Both the position numbers and the translations under genes were made by a program. Source: Ehretia macrophylla (Eukaryota > Streptophyta > Magnoliopsida > Boraginales > Ehretiaceae). From it: a stretch of 64,000 nucleotides of DNA. The stretch spans positions 36,495,052 to 36,559,051 of the forward strand of contig CM075772.1 in NCBI GenBank assembly GCA_037974665.1. The letters run 5' to 3'. Shown here piece after piece: positions 61,844-64,000 of the stretch (position 1 is the first letter of the stretch; each line of letters begins with the position of its first letter). Under the pieces are notes generated by a model. That model saw only the letters and a program-made list of their open reading frames with translations. It made no database searches and was not told where the DNA came from.

Positions 61844-63683
61844 GGTGGTATCAGAGCTTGTTTAGCTCATAAGCCGGGACAGGGTCCTCGGTCTGGTGGG
61901 TAGTGGTCCTTGAATGTGTGCTTGTTAAGTGTGTCTTGAAAGTGTATGCTTGTATGTGAGATTATGTGTCTTGACATGAATGTGTACTCCTATGTGATAT
62001 AGTTATGTGTTATGTGTTAATTGTGTGCTAAGTAAAGTAAAGTGTCTAGTTGTGCATTGAATTGACCTATAGAATCGACTTCATGGATTGTTATTTGCTT
62101 GAAGTTTTGCTTTTAATGTGTGTACTGAAATGTCTTGAATTAGCTATGCCGTGATTTGAATTGATTATGCTGTGCTTGACTTGATTGTTATGCTTGAGTG
62201 ACCTTGTTGAATAAACTATTTTGTAAACTTGTTGGCATAATAGCTTAAGGCATATGTATAACTGTGATATATTGGCATTCATACATGTCCTATTGAAATG
62301 GTAAGTAAGTCCTCTTCCTCCCCTGAAGAAAGTGGTTCACCGCTGGCTTTTCAAGGTGTATGGATTGGCAGGTAATGAATGGCATTTGACTAGCCTTTAT
62401 TTGGGAATTGGTGTTTGCTTTTGGAGCTCGGTTATTGGTGAATCTTTATGGTCTTCCTCTGTGCTTAATGGTTGTGAAAGAATAGCTTTCTCTTGGGGTT
62501 TATTTGGTTGTTCTTTGGAGCATTCTTTGGTTTTCTTAATGGGTATTCTTTGGAGACTTCTGTTGGTATTTCTCGGTCGATTTGGCTATTGGGATTTCAA
62601 TCGGCCTTACTGCACAGTATTATCTAGGGTATATGTGTCTCTGTCTTTATTGGTATGATACTGGCATCCCTGACTGGAAATTCTTCAATGGTAATTTCTG
62701 GAATTCTCAGTGGCCAATTATTTAGTATTTATTTATTAGGCAAACTTGGCTACTTTCTTATTGGAGCATTGTCTCGGATATCTTCTTCAGTGTTCCTCAG
62801 TAGGTTTAGTATTTGGAGTTCCTATCAGACTTATTGAATAATACTACTTATGGTATTCTTTGAAATTCTTATTAGGCGTTCTCTTGGTATTTTCTTTGTT
62901 GGCAAAGTTGTATGAAGTTCTCACTTGGCAAACAGTGAAGAGGCCTCAGAGTTTGGTCTCAGTATATTGTTCATCAGTTTGGTGTTTATCCTTGGAGTTT
63001 TCGTCCATCTGGGAAACTATGTTTGTTATTCAACTTGGTTGTCTTATTGGGCACATTATATTTTCTCTGTTATTTCCTTTAACATTCCTCTCAGCATTTG
63101 ATAGCAAAACTCGAAATCTAAATGGTTGTTCCATGGGGTTATTATTTGGAAGGCTTCTTTGGAACTTTGGAAATATATTTGATTGGGTTCTTGGTATTTT
63201 CTTCAGCACTCTTAATAGGGAATTCTTCTATGAAATCCATGACCAGCGGGGCACTTCTTTGGACCTCTAGATAGAATCTTTGTTGGAGCTTTTATTTGGC
63301 TTCTTGCTTGGGAATTCTCGGGCAGTAACAGTTAGACTTCTATTGGAGATTCGTGCGTGAGGTATTCTTCTTGTCGTTATTGTGTGGTATTAATGACATC
63401 TACAGTATCTTTGCTTTAGTCTTTATTGGTATTATCTAGGCGTTTCAGGTTGGAATTTATTCTTCTTCGGTATTCGTGTCAACGGGATTCTTGTACGGTA
63501 TCTGCATTTGAGCTTCAATTTGGCGTTACTACTTGCCATTTCTACTTGAACTTTCCTATTGGTCATCTTGATTAAATACTTTTTCAGTAGCTAATGAAGA
63601 CTAGTCAGAGTTGGATTGTAGATGATGAAGAGTCCTATTGGAAGAAGAATTGCGAGGACGCAATTGTTTTAAGGGGGGAAGGA
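61844..63683 (+). mobile_element. Internal region of LARD-like copy B
   Basis: It aligns with 1-1864. It is T-rich with many TTGGNATTCTT-like repeats and no recognisable protein domain. Frames at 62332-62658 and 62860-63270 do not correspond in start, stop or length to those of copy A. It ends in a polypurine tract at 63672-63683. Confidence 0.85.
61846..61857 (+). other. Primer-binding site of copy B, tRNA-iMet type
   Basis: TGGTATCAGAGC, two bases after the LTR end. This is the same site type as element E. Confidence 0.92.
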
Positions 63684-64000
63684 TGTGATACCCCGAACCT
63701 GGCATGTATTCTGTAGCATTTAAAGTTCATTTAAATTGCATTTTATTGACCTTTCATCTTCTTTGACCAAACTAGTTGACTTTTCATCTACATTGAGCAA
63801 CTAGGACAAGGTGGGAATTTTTGAAATGTTTAATAAAAGGCAAACTTGGGATTATAAATAAAAAAATGCAATGTTAAGTTAGTCAAATTTTGGGTCAACT
63901 TTGGAGTTAAATCTGAACCAATTGGGGAAGAGTTAGGTAGCAAATTATATATGGTTGGAAAGCTCTATGAGTCTAGTTTCTGAGGCTTCAAACCGTTCGT
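63684..64000 (+). repeat. 3' LTR B2 of copy B, first 317 bases
   Basis: It starts TGTGATACCCCG directly after the polypurine tract. It matches the start of B1, which lacks 14 bases near its position 45. Confidence 0.9.

Larger units (their letters stand above)
59398..64000 (+). mobile_element. LARD-like element copy B (3' LTR runs off the window)
   Basis: LTR (2446 bp), PBS, a 1.84-kb internal region without gag or pol, polypurine tract, and the first 317 bases of the 3' LTR. The two LTR starts differ by a 14-bp indel and a few substitutions, so the insertion is fairly recent. It sits in the mitochondrial-like DNA. The LTR is homologous to that of autonomous element E, its likely helper family. 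Confidence 0.88.

Noticed and set aside
1..64000. CRISPR arrays, bacterial operons or phage genes
   Set aside because: No regularly spaced direct repeats, no ribosome-binding-site-led gene strings; everything recognised is plant nuclear or organellar.

Overview
The window is nuclear DNA of a flowering plant, probably a eudicot; I cannot name the species. It holds no intact host gene. The evidence is dense, nested Ty3/gypsy LTR retrotransposons of the chromovirus type (pol ends in a chromodomain, Tekay/Del-like), inserted into a decayed stretch of plant mitochondrial DNA (a NUMT) that still carries recognisable ccmC and nad4L copies.

Layout, left to right. 1-7838: the internal region of a non-autonomous, LARD-like element (copy A, + strand), its LTR, a 345-bp internal remnant and a second LTR. 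7839-13721: the 3' part of an autonomous chromovirus (element C, + strand; protease to chromodomain, then 3' LTR), cut off on the left by A. 13722-19419: mitochondrial-like DNA with a nad4L fragment, an unidentified 129-codon frame and a wrecked gypsy pol of another lineage. 19420-23841: a 4.4-kb solo LTR (G) with a perfect target-site duplication (TSD), AATAC. 23847-24219: a short piece of the same mitochondrial-like DNA. 24220-54096: a minus-strand tandem array LTR1 - internal D - LTR2 - internal F - LTR3, bounded by a perfect TSD, TGCAT. LTR2 is split by a complete 9.5-kb chromovirus (element E, 35377-44855, minus strand). 54102-59397: mitochondrial-like DNA with a group II intron domain V-like hairpin, ccmC with one nonsense codon, and the tRNA-like t-element over the ccmC 3' end. 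59398-64000: a second LARD-like element (copy B, + strand) with LTR, tRNA-iMet-type primer-binding site, 1.84-kb non-coding internal region and the start of its 3' LTR.

Removing the insertions rejoins about 11.4 kb of mitochondrial-like DNA hit by at least four independent insertions, with E nested inside the D/F array and A nested inside C. E is probably the youngest autonomous element: its LTRs look nearly identical and its gag-pol frame has nine stop codons but no net frameshift over about 1,538 codons. The LARD-like LTRs are clearly homologous to those of E and share its primer-binding site and polypurine-tract context, so an E-like element is the likely supplier of the proteins that moved them. 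D and F share the same one-base deletion in the protease region and so come from one already defective ancestor.

The least expected signal is in the LTRs. Divergent LTR families share a box of about 150 bp, followed a few hundred bases downstream by a small stem-loop whose stem sequence changes between families while the pairing is kept.
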